DNA from: Austropuccinia psidii
Lineage: Eukaryota > Basidiomycota > Pucciniomycetes > Pucciniales > Sphaerophragmiaceae
Direction: 5' to 3'
Length of the DNA: 64,000 bases
Assembly (NCBI GenBank): GCA_023105745.1
Contig: JALGQZ010000008.1
Span: 49,838,618 to 49,902,617, forward strand
The translations under genes and the position numbers were made by a program. The notes under the pieces were generated by a model. It ran no database searches. It saw only the letters and a list, made by a program, of their open reading frames with translations, and had not been told where the DNA came from. Below are positions 33,329-46,150 of the stretch, in pieces (the first letter of the stretch is position 1; every line of letters begins with the position of its first letter).

Positions 33329-33781
33329 AATTCTATTATTTCAATAAATAATATAATAATATATATTATATTAAAAAAATAAATACATTAATATTTGATG
33401 ATTAATTTATTTATGGTAGTTTATTATTGGTACCAACAAATAATAAAGGCATAAGAAATTGCTATTTAATAATAAAAAACAATTTATAACAATAATATTA
33501 CTAATATTGAGTCCTTATATTAAGATAAATACTAATCATATTAATCAAAGAATTATTAATAATAACAGTAAGGAGAGAAATATTATAATAAGAGAACAAA
33601 ACCTACTTTCAACACTTAATATAATAATTTTGAATGAATTTATGCCTAAGAATATAAATACAACTTATTTAAATTGTATTTACATTAAAAAATAGAGAGA
33701 ATTACAAATATAACTATTTTTAAATTGATGTAGAGATTTTTAAGATAATTTAACAAAAACAACAAAATATTGGATTAATTT

Positions 33782-35645
33782 TGTCACAGCTAGTGATTAC
33801 TACTGTGGTATTCCATACCATTTTTTTCACCATGCTCAAGATAATAGTACCCCATAATAGAAATAAATTTAACCCACAGGCAGACTTACAGTCCAAGCTC
33901 ACAGAAAGGAGCTGGAGTTAGTTCATAACCATGGAAAAGGCACCAATGTGCAGTGTATGTGTTTAAATGAATTCCTCAATTTTGCTATGAATATGCAAAA
34001 ATCAAGTTACATATAGCAGACTAGTTACAACAAATAAGCCGCCTTTCATTCAACATAGAAAAGTCCAATGATGCAAAGCACAATCCTATGGAATTCCCGA
34101 GAGTCATTTACAGCACAGCCACAAACATAACCCCCTTTTTATTCACAGTAATCCCACTTGAAACCTTAAAACAACCTCAAAATACTTTACACCACTCATC
34201 ACCTCATGCAAACCAAAACTAGTTATAACAGGCTGCAAGCAGTACACACTGTTATTTGAATCTCAACCACATGACTATGCACAGCCTGTGTCAAACTAAA
34301 AAATCACATCATCTCATACACAACAGTAAACTCATCAGTTCAAGAGCATATCACCTGATCTCATTTTAAAGTTCAAAAAGAAGAAAAACAACCATGACAC
34401 CTGCATAAATTAAACACCCATGTCTACCAAGCCTAAAATATGACATATGAAAAGGAAATTCAAGTTCATCATGTGATACTGCACCCACCAACAGAATATC
34501 ATCTGACATAAGAAATGCTGTGCACAAGAAAAATCCCCCCAAAATTAAATCACCTCATGCATGCATGCAAAATTCAATAATATCATGTCATAATAAGCAC
34601 ACCAAAAGATAATAATGAGACAAATGGAGGCTGTGCAGAGAAATATTTATCACCAAACCTTAAATCAACTGACCCATGCAAGAAAGGCCATCACCAAAAA
34701 AAAGTCACATGATGGAATCAAGAGTGATTAAAGTGGAAAAAGAAAGCTCCCATGGAGGTCTCCCTGGGCTCCCAAAAGGTATAAATAGAGGGGCTCTCTC
34801 CCCCAAATTTTAAAATCCCCCCCATGCACATTATAAGCACAGGGACAAGTCATTCCTTACCTGGGAGGTATTCCAGTATATTATAGTAAATTAACTTTCC
34901 CAGCAGCTAATCTCAGTGGAAGTATAGTGTTGAAGATTTGCCATTAGCTAAGCTCAGTGGAATTGTATTATTAAAAATAAAAATTATCCAGTACCCAAGA
35001 TTAGGGTTACTACTCTATTAAGATTTTGTCTCTAGTAAAACTGACACCATTTGCCAAGATTTAAAATCAACTTACCCCTTTAAACATCCAATATAAAAGA
35101 AATATACCTTTTAAATTGAACAAATACAATTTATCTTATTATTAGACATTCTTAGAGAAAATAACAAACTTTTGAAAAATATTATTTTACTCAATTATAA
35201 CCTTAACTTCTCAACATTAGCTCTATCAGAACTCATAAAATGTTTTAGAACACCCTAAATAAACCATCTTATAAAATTTTCATTGCCCAGAAGAAACCAC
35301 TCACCCAAATTACACTAAAAATAAGAATTACAAAGACAAGTATTTCATTAAGAATCTCAAAAAATCAACCAAATTACCAACATTATTTTTCACATTTCAT
35401 ATTGAATAGGTCTGATCTGAGACTGCTTAATTTTTTATTCTGCAGTTGTAAAGCCAATTAATAATTTTATTTTTTGTTTTTGAGCTCCAAGGAAGATTTT
35501 GTTCAGTATTTTAGGAGGAGCAGGCAATACACCCTTTCCACCCTTGGTTACAGGAGTTGTCAGAAATTCAAAACTAGTTACCTGTGATTTCCCCTCCAGG
35601 TACTTCCTCATTTGGATCCCACACAAGAGGATTTACCACACTACA
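33782..35645 (+). repeat. Probable solo LTR (1864 bp)
   Basis: An insertion relative to the E1-type LTR, bounded by TGTCACAGCTAGTG and CCACACTACA. It has a promoter-like TATAAATAG at 34780-34788 on the plus strand. No open frame of note. The flanking pentamers AATTT and AGGAT do not match, so the boundaries or class are not secure. Confidence 0.5.
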
Positions 35646-37368
35646 AGGATAATCTTTGGTACTTAACCATATAATAGTTATATATATAAAGACTAAAGAA
35701 ATTACCATTGAATTTAATTTTTTTAGTGTTTTTGATTCTTCTGAAGGGGAAATTGAGGAAAATAAGATCTATTTATATTAAATTCCTCCCTTCTATAGTC
35801 CAGAAGGCTTCTAGTAGACATTTACTGGTAGCATCCACTGTAATTGATCAATATATTAAGCTTTAGTGATGATTACATCATTATTAAACCTTCTTATCTC
35901 ATTACTACACCATTATTTAGAGTTGTAACTGTGAATTTAAGTTTGCTGACCTCATGGGCTTGAAAAAAGGGTTAAAGCTCATTTATTTTATTATTTTTAG
36001 TCATAATATACTGGTATCAACCAGTCTTCTTACTTATTTAACTGTTAAACTTGAAATAACATTACAGTTAGTGATCATAAATGATCACTTTTAAGCTTCA
36101 ACTTTGATAATTAATCCCTTTTGAGTTATTCATGCTAAAGCCATTCAGGAAGTGAATTCTGATAGCTTGGCGTGTTCCTACTAGGTTTTCAAGATTTTCT
36201 TAATATATCGTCAAAACTCTATTTTTGATTATTCTTCTTGTAACTCATCTTTTCTATTGAAATTTACGATTTTAAACTTCAACCAATGATTTAAGGGGGT
36301 TATACCTTGCATATCATTATGGAAATTACATCATTCTTCAATTATGGGTTAGTGAAATCTGAATATCCCATTTTTCTAAGTTTGTGCCACTTTTAAATTA
36401 AAGTTGTCAACAGCTATTGCTATTTTCCATAATAAATCCTTATAAGTTTTAACCTTTTCTATAGATCTTCAAATAAGGCTTATAGCTGGATCATCATATC
36501 TATTTTGTGGTAAATTTCCTTTTAGATAAACTCTTTATCATGCATGACGCAAAAGATATGAGCTAAAATACATGAATATATGTGCTGATAATAAAAGTGC
36601 ATATATTCAGGTTATCTCAGTAAGTATTGACTTCAAAGATATTACATGAAAATTTGATATGTGTAGTTTTTCATGTGGAGTCCAATGGTGTAACTTTTTT
36701 CACATATTTATTAATTTATTTCTGACATAATCAAGAATTTATGCCTTTTTATGGCAATTTTACTTATTTTAAGATCCTAATTTCAATCCTTATTGTAAAA
36801 ATAAGTTTTTTAAATTTTTTTTGTGAACCTTTTGGATATTTGGTCATGTCACAACCATGGCAAATCACCCTATTGGACCTCAATATGGCAGGTCCATGCC
36901 ATATTCAATTTATGGCTATTTGGCCATATCAATAGTCATTGGAAAAATTGGCCATTTCATCTTTTTTGGCCTTATATGGTCATTTCACCATCTGGTCCCA
37001 ACCTTGCCCCTTCATCATAATCAGGTCTTTCCTGGCCAGGTTTTGCTTTTGGGCAGTCTTTTGTTTTTTCCAGTCAACAGGGAAAATACAGCCCAAAATC
37101 CTGTATTTGGCTTTTTAAACTTAAAATACAGATTTGCACATTTTTGCTGCATTAGCCATTTTAGGCCATTTTCCCATGTACTATGGGAAATATGTTGCGA
37201 GAATTGCGCATTTTGTGCACTTTGAGCAAATAAAGTTTTAAAGCTGTATAATCTGTATTTGTCTAAATCACCCAAAAGACACGTTTAACCTTTGGAGCCA
37301 CTCAAAACCATTTTTCACTCTTATCCTCCCGGCATCAATCCAAAAGGCCTTTGGCCACTTTCACCCTC

Positions 37369-39192
37369 TGTAAGGTGTGGGTCTGAAACTTTGATTAAAA
37401 ATCAAGTACTTTTCCTGTCCTCAAAATTTGTATAAGGTAAAATTCAGTTAAAAATAGTATGAAATATTATTTTTAAGAGAAAACACGCCAAATTTTATTG
37501 TTTATAACTTTATTAGTATAAAACAATAATATAAAAATTTATTGTTTTACCAACAATAAAGATTTATCCAAAAAATACTCTACAAGAGATATTTTAAGGC
37601 TACAAAAGAAATTTCTTCAAGAGCAATTTCAATTGGAATTAATTGAGCAAAGAACTGCAAGCAATTAATTAAAGAACAAAGTCTTTAAAAATAATATTAA
37701 AGAGAAAACACGCCCAAAAGTGACCAGAGTGAATTTGGAAACAAAGTGACAAAGTTTACAGTGATGAAAGATGCTTTAATTCACTTTTGGGGTGGTTCAG
37801 GGGTAAAAATGATTATAAGAGTTACAAACAATGATTATAATGATTTTTTCACGTGGTTAAAAGGATTAAAATGATTAAAAAGTGGTGGTTGGAATCTTTG
37901 ATTGATTGGTTTAACAGTTTTAAACTAATTAATAAAAGGAAAAGATTCTAACATGAAGAGAAAAGTGGGGCAAAGAAGACATTCTTTTATAGCCATCAAT
38001 TCTCTTACTCCAAAAGTAAAATTTACTCTTGTCAGTCGTGAAAAACAGTCTGACAACAGAAAAGCCAATTATGGCATCATTGAACCCTGTTTTAGACCAA
38101 AAAGGGCTGGTTTAAGCCATTTTTAGCCATTTTAGACCCTTAAATCAGCCATTACTATAGCAATACCAGGCCTAGAGCCTTCAAAACACGTCAGAATGTG
38201 TGTCAGAGGCGTAGAAACCAGTTAAAACTGTTTTTATTATGATTGTTCTATCTTAAGGGTAGTTTTACCCTCTTGGCAACAGCTAAAACTACCCCAGTTG
38301 GTATCAAAACCTCATCATCAATTGAGTCCACAGACCCTGTAACTCAATTCCAGGCCAAAAGTGATGAACTTTTGCGTGAATTTTGACATCCCACGCCTGT
38401 CAGCAAGGATTTTGGGGGTCTAGCTCCCCCTTAGAGCTGGAGTTCCTTTTCCCCCCCAAATTTAATCTTTCCAATTTATTTTTCCTTTAATTCCTCATCA
38501 TGTATTATACTTATACTTTACATATGTAATTCAATTCAATTGTACAGTACAATACAGTAATAATTGACACCTCATATGTAAATCAAAGTTCACTTATGTA
38601 ATACACGCGCACATTTTGACATTTCAATTGAATTCAATTGAAAATACTTCAATTCCTCATAACTTCTAAACTAAACACAACACCTCAATTTTAACACAAA
38701 ATTTGATGGTTAACACCACATGTGGTGTGAATTAAATTAAGGTTTTGAGGATTTTCAACTTTTGTATTGAAAATACTAAAAACTTAATTTAAGCTTATTT
38801 AGAGTTGAGTTACAAGAATTTCACTCAGAGGTGACCCCACCTGATTTTTTATGAGGAATCCAATGGTGAAATAATTTTTATATGTTTATTTATTGGATAA
38901 AAAGTTATAATAATTTTTATTTAACTTTTTTCCAAATTTATTTATTTTTTTACAGTTTTGTTAAAAATTCATTTTTACTTATTTTTTTTAAGTATAAATG
39001 TAATTTTATAATTACAAAATTTAATGTAATTTTAATTTTAAATTTTAATTACATTTTTTTTTGAATATAATTTTATATTTATATTTTAATTTTTATTTTA
39101 ATAATATAAATAAATTTATTTTATTTATATTTATATACTAATTTTTGTATTTGTGGTCTTTTGGGTACATGAAATTACCTCTAGGGCTCACA
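37369..39192 (-). repeat. E3 3' LTR (1824 bp)
   Basis: TGTAAGGTGTGGGT to CTAGGGCTCACA on the plus strand. A TATA-like TATAAAAG is at 37991-37984 on the minus strand. Confidence 0.95.
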
Positions 39193-39209
39193 TTCCCTCC
39201 CCCTAAAAA
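39193..39209 (-). other. E3 polypurine tract
   Basis: On the minus strand TTTTTTAGGGGGAGGGAA directly precedes the TGTGAGCC start of the 3' LTR. Confidence 0.75.
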
Positions 39210-39212
39210 AGA

Positions 39213-39815
39213 ATATTACTTTGTAATATTGGTGTTTCTAGTGTGTCTGAATCTTCTGAGGAGTTTGGTAGCTTCTGGTATATCTTTTTCATCTAGCCAT
39301 TCATCTTCACAAGTTGGGTCACTGTACCTAACAAGGTATTCCCTTACTTTCTTGGTTCTTAATTTCCTTTCTTTAAGAACTTTGGTAATTTCCTAGCACC
39401 AGATGTCTCAATAGGAGAGTATCTGTCTTTGTTATTATGTAAATCTATCCCATACATGATTAAATAGTCATTTCCCAATAAAAATGGGTACTAGAGCAAT
39501 TTTCCATAACAACCAATTCAACTGTGATTCTCAAATTCCCATTTATGTGTGGGAATATGATATTGGTATCAAAGATTCCTAATGCTTTCATTGGGTTACT
39601 TGTACTGTTGAATCTTATACCATCAAGTAGGTGAAATCTTACTTTATCATATGATCCTTTCCACACTTTATACAAGGCATGTATCAGAGAGTTGTTTTTA
39701 CAGTCTTTGTTTTATAAGATGCTACAATTGTTATCTTGAATGTAACTATTTCTGACCTCTTTAAAGAAGGTGGTGTTCAAGTCTGTAACACTTATTCCTC
39801 CTATTGGGATTTGCC
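39213..39815 (-). pseudogene. E3 pol remnants in scrambled order
   Basis: Going down the minus strand after gag: an RNase H-integrase linker and integrase start (ISVTDLNTTFFKEVRNSY, YDKVRFHLLDGI), about 39815-39618; then a protease C-terminal half (NPMKALGIFDTNIIFPHI, VVMENCSSTHF, MYGIDLHNNKDRY), about 39615-39400; then a chromodomain tail (KVREYLVRYSDP, EDEWLDEKDI, KLLRRFRH), about 39396-39213. In intact relatives protease comes before RT and integrase, so the first two pieces are inverted in order. Frames shift between pieces. Confidence 0.85.
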
Positions 39816-42146
39816 CTTCATAAGCTGTGCCCCTTGAGCTTTTGATAAATCAAGTTGACTATTGCTCAATTGTGGCAAGTGGGAATAAGATTCCATTATG
39901 TCAAAAGTGGCATTGATATTTTCTATATCTTTTGAAGATTCAGAAAATATGGATGATTTATCATCTGAATTGTCTTCAATTATGTCATATTTTTCAACAT
40001 CAGGTCCCTTTCCAATATTAATTTCATTGATTTTCCCCCTTTTTGGACATGTATTAGCTAAGTGGTTGGTGCTTTGGCAAATATGGCACTTTTTGACTGT
40101 ATCTGCAGATTTATACCCAACATAGTTAGAATTTTCTTTGGGGTTTTTGTCCACAGAATCTTTCCAAGGTGTATTAAACCTTGTTTCAAGATTCACCCTA
40201 CTAGAACCAATTTTTGTTCTGGTGGTTACTTCTTCTAATATATTGATAATATCCTCTGCTGAAGATTGTTCAGTAGTCCTGCTTTTGACAGCATGCTCTA
40301 AGTCACCCCCACATTGTCTCAGAATTTTTCTATGGATCATAAATTCTGACATGTCAGGATATAATGCTGTTAATCTGTCCTTCTGTTGGCAAAACCATGG
40401 TAAAGCTTTGTCTTTATCAGCATTAAATTTGGCAGATTCAAAGGCTGTTTCAACTTTAAACCTCCAAGCATCATTTGCCCATTTGTTGATGATTTGGGTT
40501 TTCCACCAAGTCCAACTCTGGTGTCCATGTGCTTGTCTTATTTTGATGTACCATCTGTGAGCTGATCTGGTAAACAAGGTGTTAAACCTGGCTGTTACCA
40601 ATCTGTCTGGTAATTCAAAATCCTCTTTGATCATGTCAATACCTCTAATGAATTCCATATGGTCATACTCTCCTTCACCGCTGAAGTGGGGCCATTCTTT
40701 AAGTTTTGGCACTTCTTTCAAGAGTGCTTGGCCCATTGATGGTTCCAAGTTATGAAAAGAAGTGGATAATTCATTTTTTAATTGTGAATTATCAGGATCC
40801 AATACTTGTGGATTTGGAATTCTTGTGCCCTCATTTTGATTTAGAGGTGTAGACATTCTTGGTAAGGTGTTCAGTATTTGTTCAATGTCATTCATTTTAC
40901 TGTTGCTACACCTTTGGGAATTTCTGTATTCATGTTGGAAGCTTTGTATTAAATTTATTACTTCAATTTTATACATGTCTTCTTTATGTGTAAGTTCTTG
41001 CCATAACTCTGTTTGTCTTGTATTATCAGCAGTGACTTGATTCAATTTCATTGATAATTTTCATACTTCTTCTTGTGAAGCATCAAAACACTTTTTCAAG
41101 GCAATGGTATATGTCTTTACTTCAGTAAATGAATTTGAAATGTCATCAAGGACTTTCTTGTTATCTGTTTTGATAATATTTATGGCTTGTTTAATTCTTG
41201 TTTCAATTATGTCATCAATATTGAATTTAGAATATTTATCTGTTAATTCTTTAATAATGGCAGATTGTTCATTTATTTTATTGTTAGAAGAATTATCATT
41301 ATTGGCATTTTTAATTGTTATCAAAACTTTTTCAAAACACATAAGTGTTTCATTAATTTGGCACAGACTCAGGTTGTTTGTTTTAATGTTGTTACAAATG
41401 GTGTCATTCTTATCAGAAAGATGTTTTTTCACGTCATTTATAGCATTATACAACTCTGGGATGGAATCAAATATGTCAGAAATCATTTCTGGAACCTTAA
41501 TCTGGCTTCCTCCTTCTTCTGTAATTCCATCATGGTTCTGGCCATCTGAAATACATTTTCCATGGCATCCTGCTGAATCTTTGGGATTCTGTAGCCCTGG
41601 CTGTAAGGTTTTGGGGCTGGTGCCTTCCCTTTGCCCTTGTTTGGAGTTTGTGGCTGCTTTTTCACGTTGAAATTGCTGCTGCTGGCCACTGGGGCTGTTT
41701 TTGGCACTGGTTTGGCTGGTGGAGGGTTGTTTTTCCTCCATTCTAGTGTCAAAAGCATCATGTTTTTCTTCTCCATCAATGGATGCCATCCATTGAGCAA
41801 TTTGCAAGTGTTGGGATGGCCCAAGAATTTTCTTACTGTCAGGTAAGAATTCATGCAATTCTTCCACAGGTCTGCAAGGACCTGGTACTCCTTGAATTGA
41901 AGTGCATTGTTGTATGCACTGTGGCTGGCTTTTTATATGTCCACAGAGGCTTGTTGTGGCGGTGTCAGCTCTTTTTGAAGGTAAAATAGTATTATCAGCT
42001 TCAGAATGACCCAATTTAGTTGTTTGGAAGTCATCAACTGACCCTTTTCCTTCTGTACCTGGTTGGCTTCTGCCATAATCACGTCTATTACCTTTTTGGG
42101 AGCTGCTTGAGGGGTTGTAGCTGGCTCCTGACCTGGTTGAAGGCAT
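39801..42146 (-). pseudogene. E3 gag with a single in-frame stop
   Basis: One frame from ATG 42146 to 39801 (about 780 codons) broken only by a TGA at 41063-41061. The N-terminal part is low-complexity and overlaps ORF0. The centre is coiled-coil-like. The capsid-like region has [20 protein letters not shown] and [19 protein letters not shown]. The zinc knuckle is CHICQSTNHLANTC. The long uninterrupted halves and the single stop suggest recent loss, or stop readthrough; element neighbours show no stop here. Confidence 0.88.
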
Positions 42147-42394
42147 AATTATGGTTAAAAAAGGTTTAAAATAGTATTTTTACGTCAAAAACTTACTATT
42201 GGCCAAATGTTTAGCATTCTGAAGGGTATTACTTATGTCCAAGTTAATTAATTCAGAAGATATTGGTTCAGGCTGGTTATTTTGAGTCACAATAACAGTG
42301 CTATTATGATCAGAATTGACAGTACTGGCAGGGATAATGCTGGTTACTGTTGAGGCTGTTTCAATGTTTTCTTGTCTTACCACGTTGACAGACA
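41483..42394 (-). pseudogene. E3 ORF0: spliced protein overlapping gag
   Basis: Exon 42394-42197 follows a TTTTAG acceptor and ends in a GTAAGT donor. The acceptor AG at 42134-42133 gives a 64-nt intron that contains the gag ATG. The junction is phase 1, as in E1. The joined frame (EPATTPQAAPKKVIDVIMAE) is open except for one TAA at 41935-41933 and then to a stop ending at 41483. It includes MNSYLTVRKFLG, LLNGWHPL, KPYSQGYRIPKIQQDAMEN and FQMARTMMELQKKEEARLR, which align with ORF0 of E1 better than the overlapping gag residues do. Confidence 0.65.
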
Positions 42395-42599
42395 CTAAAA
42401 TTAATGAAAAAGCCAATTAATTAAGTAAAAAAAAGGATATTTCAAAAAAAGAAATAAAAATTTAAGCCTCACTTATAATATGAAAAAAATTATTTTTTAT
42501 GGGTTTTTTGAATTATAAGTATTTTTTGTGTTTTTAAATTTTTCAATATAAGAAAAAAGATTTAAAAAGAGTAAAAAAAAATATGTCACAGGTAAAATA

Positions 42600-42616
42600 T
42601 CACGGCTGGGCCCCCA
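42600..42616 (-). other. E3 primer-binding site
   Basis: TGGGGGCCCAGCCGTGA on the minus strand, just inside the 5' LTR and nearly identical to the E1 site. Confidence 0.65.
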
Positions 42617-42618
42617 AA

Positions 42619-44442
42619 TGTAAGGTGTGGGTATGAAACTTTGATTAAAAATCAAGTACTTTTCCTGTCCTCAAAATTTGTATAAGGTAAAATTCAGTTA
42701 AAAATAGTATGAAATATTATTTTTAAGAGAAAACACGCCAAATTTTATTGTTTATAACTTTATTAGTATAAAACAATAATATAAAAATTTATTGTTTTAC
42801 CAAAAATAAAGATTTATCCAAAAAATACTCTACAAGAGATATTTTAAGGCTACAAAAGAAATTTCTTCAAGAGCAATTTCAATTGGAATTAATTGAGCAA
42901 AGAACTGCAAGCAATTAATTAAAGAACAAAGTCTTTAAAAAGAATATTAAAGAGAAAACACGCCCAAAAGTGACCAGAGTGAATTTGGAAACAAAGTGAC
43001 AAAGTTTACAGTGATGAAAGATGCTTTAATTCACTTTTGGGGTGGTTCAGGGGTAAAAATGATTATAAGAGTTACAAACAATGATTATAATGATTTTTTC
43101 ACGTGGTTAAAAGGATTAAAATGATTCAAAAGTGGTGGTTGGAATCTTTGATTGATTGGTTTCACAGTTTTAAACTAATTAATAAAAGGAAAAGATTCTA
43201 ACATGAAGAGAAAAGTGGGGCAAAGAAGACATTCTTTTATAGCCATCAATTCTCTTACTCCAAAAGTAAAATTTACTCTTGTCAGTCGTGAAAAACAGTC
43301 TGACAACAGAAAAGCCAATTATGGCATCATTGAACCCTGGTTTAGACCAAAAAGGGCTGGTTTAAGCCATTTTTAGCCATTTTAGACCCTTAAATCAGCC
43401 ATTACTATAGCAATACCAGGCCAAGAGCCTTCAAAACACGTCAGAATGTGTGTCAGAGGCGTAGAAACCAGTTAAAACTGTTTTTATTATGATTGTTTTA
43501 TCTTAAGGGTAGTTTTACCCTCTTGGCAACAGCTAAAACTACCCCAGTTGGTATCAAAACCTCATCATCAATTGAGTCCACAGACCCTGTAACTCAATTC
43601 CCGGCCAAAAGTGATGAACTTTTGCGTGAATTTTGACATCCCACGCCTGTCAGCAAGGATTTTGGAGGTCTAGCTCCCCCTTAGAGCTGGAGTTCCTTTT
43701 CCCCCCCAAATTTAATCTTTCCAATTTATTTTTCCTTTAATTCCTCATCATGTATTATACTTATACTTTACATATGTAATTCAATTCAATTGTACAGTAC
43801 AATACAGTAATAATTGACACCTCATATGTAAATCAAAGTTCACTTATGTAATACACGCGCACATTTTGACATTTCAATTGAATTCAATTGAAAATACTTC
43901 AATTCCTCATAACTTCTAAACTAAACACAACACCTCAATTTTAACACAAAATTTGATGGTTAACACCACATGTGGTGTGAATTAAATTAAGGTTTTGAGG
44001 ATTTTCAACTTTTGTATTGAAAATACTAAAAACTTAATTTAAGCTTATTTAGAGTTGAGTTACAAGAATTTCACTCAGAGGTGACCCCACCTGATTTTTT
44101 ATGAGGAATCCAATGGTGAAATAATTTTTATATGTTTATTTATTGGATAAAAAGTTATAATAATTTTTATTTAACTTTTTTCCAAATTTATTTATTTTTT
44201 TACAGTTTTGTTAAAAATTCATTTTTACTTATTTTTTTTAAGTATAAATGTAATTTTATAATTACAAAATTTAAAGTAATTTTAATTTTAAATTTTAATT
44301 AAATTTCTTTTTGAATATAATTTTATATTTATATTTATATTTTTATTTTAATAATATAAATAAATTTATTTTATTTATATTTATATACTAATTTTTGTAT
44401 TTGTGGTCTTTTGGGTACATGAAATTACCTCTAAGGCTCACA
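42619..44442 (-). repeat. E3 5' LTR (1824 bp)
   Basis: Same length as 37369-39192, with about 15 differences by eye. It has a TATA-like TATAAAAG at 43241-43234 on the minus strand. It is followed by the target duplication CCCTC. Confidence 0.95.
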
Positions 44443-45345
44443 CCCTCCAATAACCAAAAGTGTCATGATTGGTGTTATACACCATTATGCATCTTTTTTC
44501 AGCAGCAATACAATGGCACCAATATTAAATGGTTATTTCAATGTTTCATCAGGTAATCAAGGCATCACATCCACCAGAGGATTCATCAAGGCTCAAGGAC
44601 AAGTGTCAATCTCAAATACCAATGACGCTATCAAGCAATCATTGGTTATTCTCATCCAAAGTATTCCTTCAAGGGATATTCAAGGGGAAGTTGCAATTTT
44701 TTTTCCAAGGGTCAGTGCTCCATCAATCCACCTTGGAAACCACATTAATTCAATACAGTCTGGATTCACAAGACCTGTATTTCATTCATACACCATGGCA
44801 ATTTCATTTGACCCAGTTCATTTCCCAATTCAGAAAGGTATACACTTCATCAAGCCATTAAATACAGCTTCAAGGATTCAGTACAGACCATCTGTCAGCC
44901 TGAAAGAGTCAAGATCTCAACCTTTCACATATACCAGCCTCCATTGACCCTGGGGGGTTTTCCCCCAGTTTATTAATATATTTTGATTTTATATTATCTT
45001 TATTTTCTTTTCATTCTGTTAAGTGAATGCTGATATTATCAAGTCAATCATTTAGCACTTCTTTCTTTTTTTCCTTTGACTGTCAATGGATACTTGGTGG
45101 TTATATCATTACTAATTCCATTGTTCATTTTTGCAGGTTGAACACTTATTAAAGACTCACTTGGTTGGCTCTTTGGCCATTTGGCTTTTCTTTCCTCTTA
45201 ATGCATATCATCTTTGTACCTGCATATTTCTTAGAGGAATTCAATTCTTTTATTTTATTTTCTTTATTCTTTGGAGTATTCCAAGTGAGTCCCCTGATTT
45301 CTGAGTGCCAGGCCACTCTCCTTTTCTACTAGAGCCCCTGTGAAA

Positions 45346-46090
45346 TTATATTAATTAACCGATAATTTCTTTTCATTCTGTTCATTATTTCTTTAAAATT
45401 TCCTTAACTAATTTTATTGGAATTATGACTCTTTAATGCTTATGAACTTTATGATTCATTGTCACCTCTCAATTTTCTCTCATTCATTCTTCATTTTGAA
45501 AATTGAAAGCTGACCCAATTTTATTTTTTGTTTATTTTTTTAAATTTTTTTCAAATTATCAAATTCATTTCATTCATAATTCAAGGTTCAATTCCAAAGT
45601 TGATTCTCAAATATCTCATCAGAAATGATTCAGACACATTCTTCACATCAAGATTAATATTGATTCATTCTTCAAGAATTTTGATTTTTTAAAGAAGGAC
45701 TCACTTGATTTGATTTTATTGATTGATTTGACATAATTGACATTGAATTCAGGAAAATTGATTGAGCTGAAGACTTCATTGATTTTGCTGATTTTTCACA
45801 TCAAAAATTTCTATATAAATTGATTTTTCTTCAATAATTTATTTGATTGATTTATCTCTGCAAGATTTTGATTTTGATTTATTTGAAATATTTATTTATT
45901 GACTTGAAGATTACATTTTGACATTTTATTGATTTATTTACCTCAAGATCTCACTTTGATTCATTGATCTTTCTTCACGACCTTGATTTTGATTTTGTTT
46001 TGACTTCAAGCTTCCTGTTGATTTGCCTCAAGATTTTCATCTTCAAAATTTTTGTTTTTATTAATTTGATTTTATTTCATTCCTGAAATC
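45346..46090 (+). other. E4 leader, TTGATTGA-type low complexity
   Basis: AT-rich leader built from degenerate GATTTGATT and TTCAAGATT words, the plus-strand counterpart of the E2 leader. No gene seen. Confidence 0.7.
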
Positions 46091-46150
46091 ATGCCTGTTC
46101 AACACTCACCTCCTGCAAGAAAGACAAGATCTCAGGCTGTTCTCCCTCCA

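Larger units (their letters stand above)
30888..36846 (-). repeat. E0 5' LTR, old, interrupted by several insertions
   Basis: On the minus strand the last bases resemble the E1 LTR end (CATAGTCAAACC). The LTR is present in three pieces: 30888-31033, 33336-33781 and 35646-36846. Insertions are the inverted-repeat transposon and an LTR-like block. The piece at 35646-36846 keeps the diverged promoter block with TCTAGTAGACATTTACTGG and ends near CATGACCAAATATCC. About the first 17 bp of the LTR are missing at 36846, where E4 begins, so they should lie beyond the right edge of the window. Confidence 0.8.
37369..44442 (-). mobile_element. E3: non-autonomous chromovirus with gag but scrambled, deleted pol
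   Basis: 7074-bp element with two 1824-bp LTRs and target duplication CCCTC (37364-37368 and 44443-44447). In element order it has LTR, primer site, ORF0 exon, gag, then about 600 bp of pieces of pol out of order, polypurine tract, LTR. RT, RNase H and the integrase core are absent, so it needs another element for copying. The LTRs differ at about 15 positions by eye (below 1 percent), so it moved recently despite lacking pol. Confidence 0.95.
36847..45345 (+). repeat. E4 5' LTR, split by E3
   Basis: Begins TGTCACAACCATGG (E2 LTR on its coding strand: TGTAACAACCATCC). It continues after E3 with CACATATACCAGCC, CCAGTTTATTAATAT, GAGTGCCAGGCC and AGAGCCCCTGTGAAA, all matching the E2 LTR in order. 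Joined length is about 1420 bp, nearly twice that of E2, so it is a longer relative. It holds two frames (about 36857-37225 and 44465-44947) that show no protein signature. Confidence 0.7.

Noticed and set aside
36823..37225. Frames of 64-122 codons
   Set aside because: Left part of the same split LTR; translations are hydrophobic and repetitive without motif.
44465..44947. 160-codon plus-strand frame
   Set aside because: Inside the E4 LTR, which matches the non-coding E2 LTR; no domain seen.
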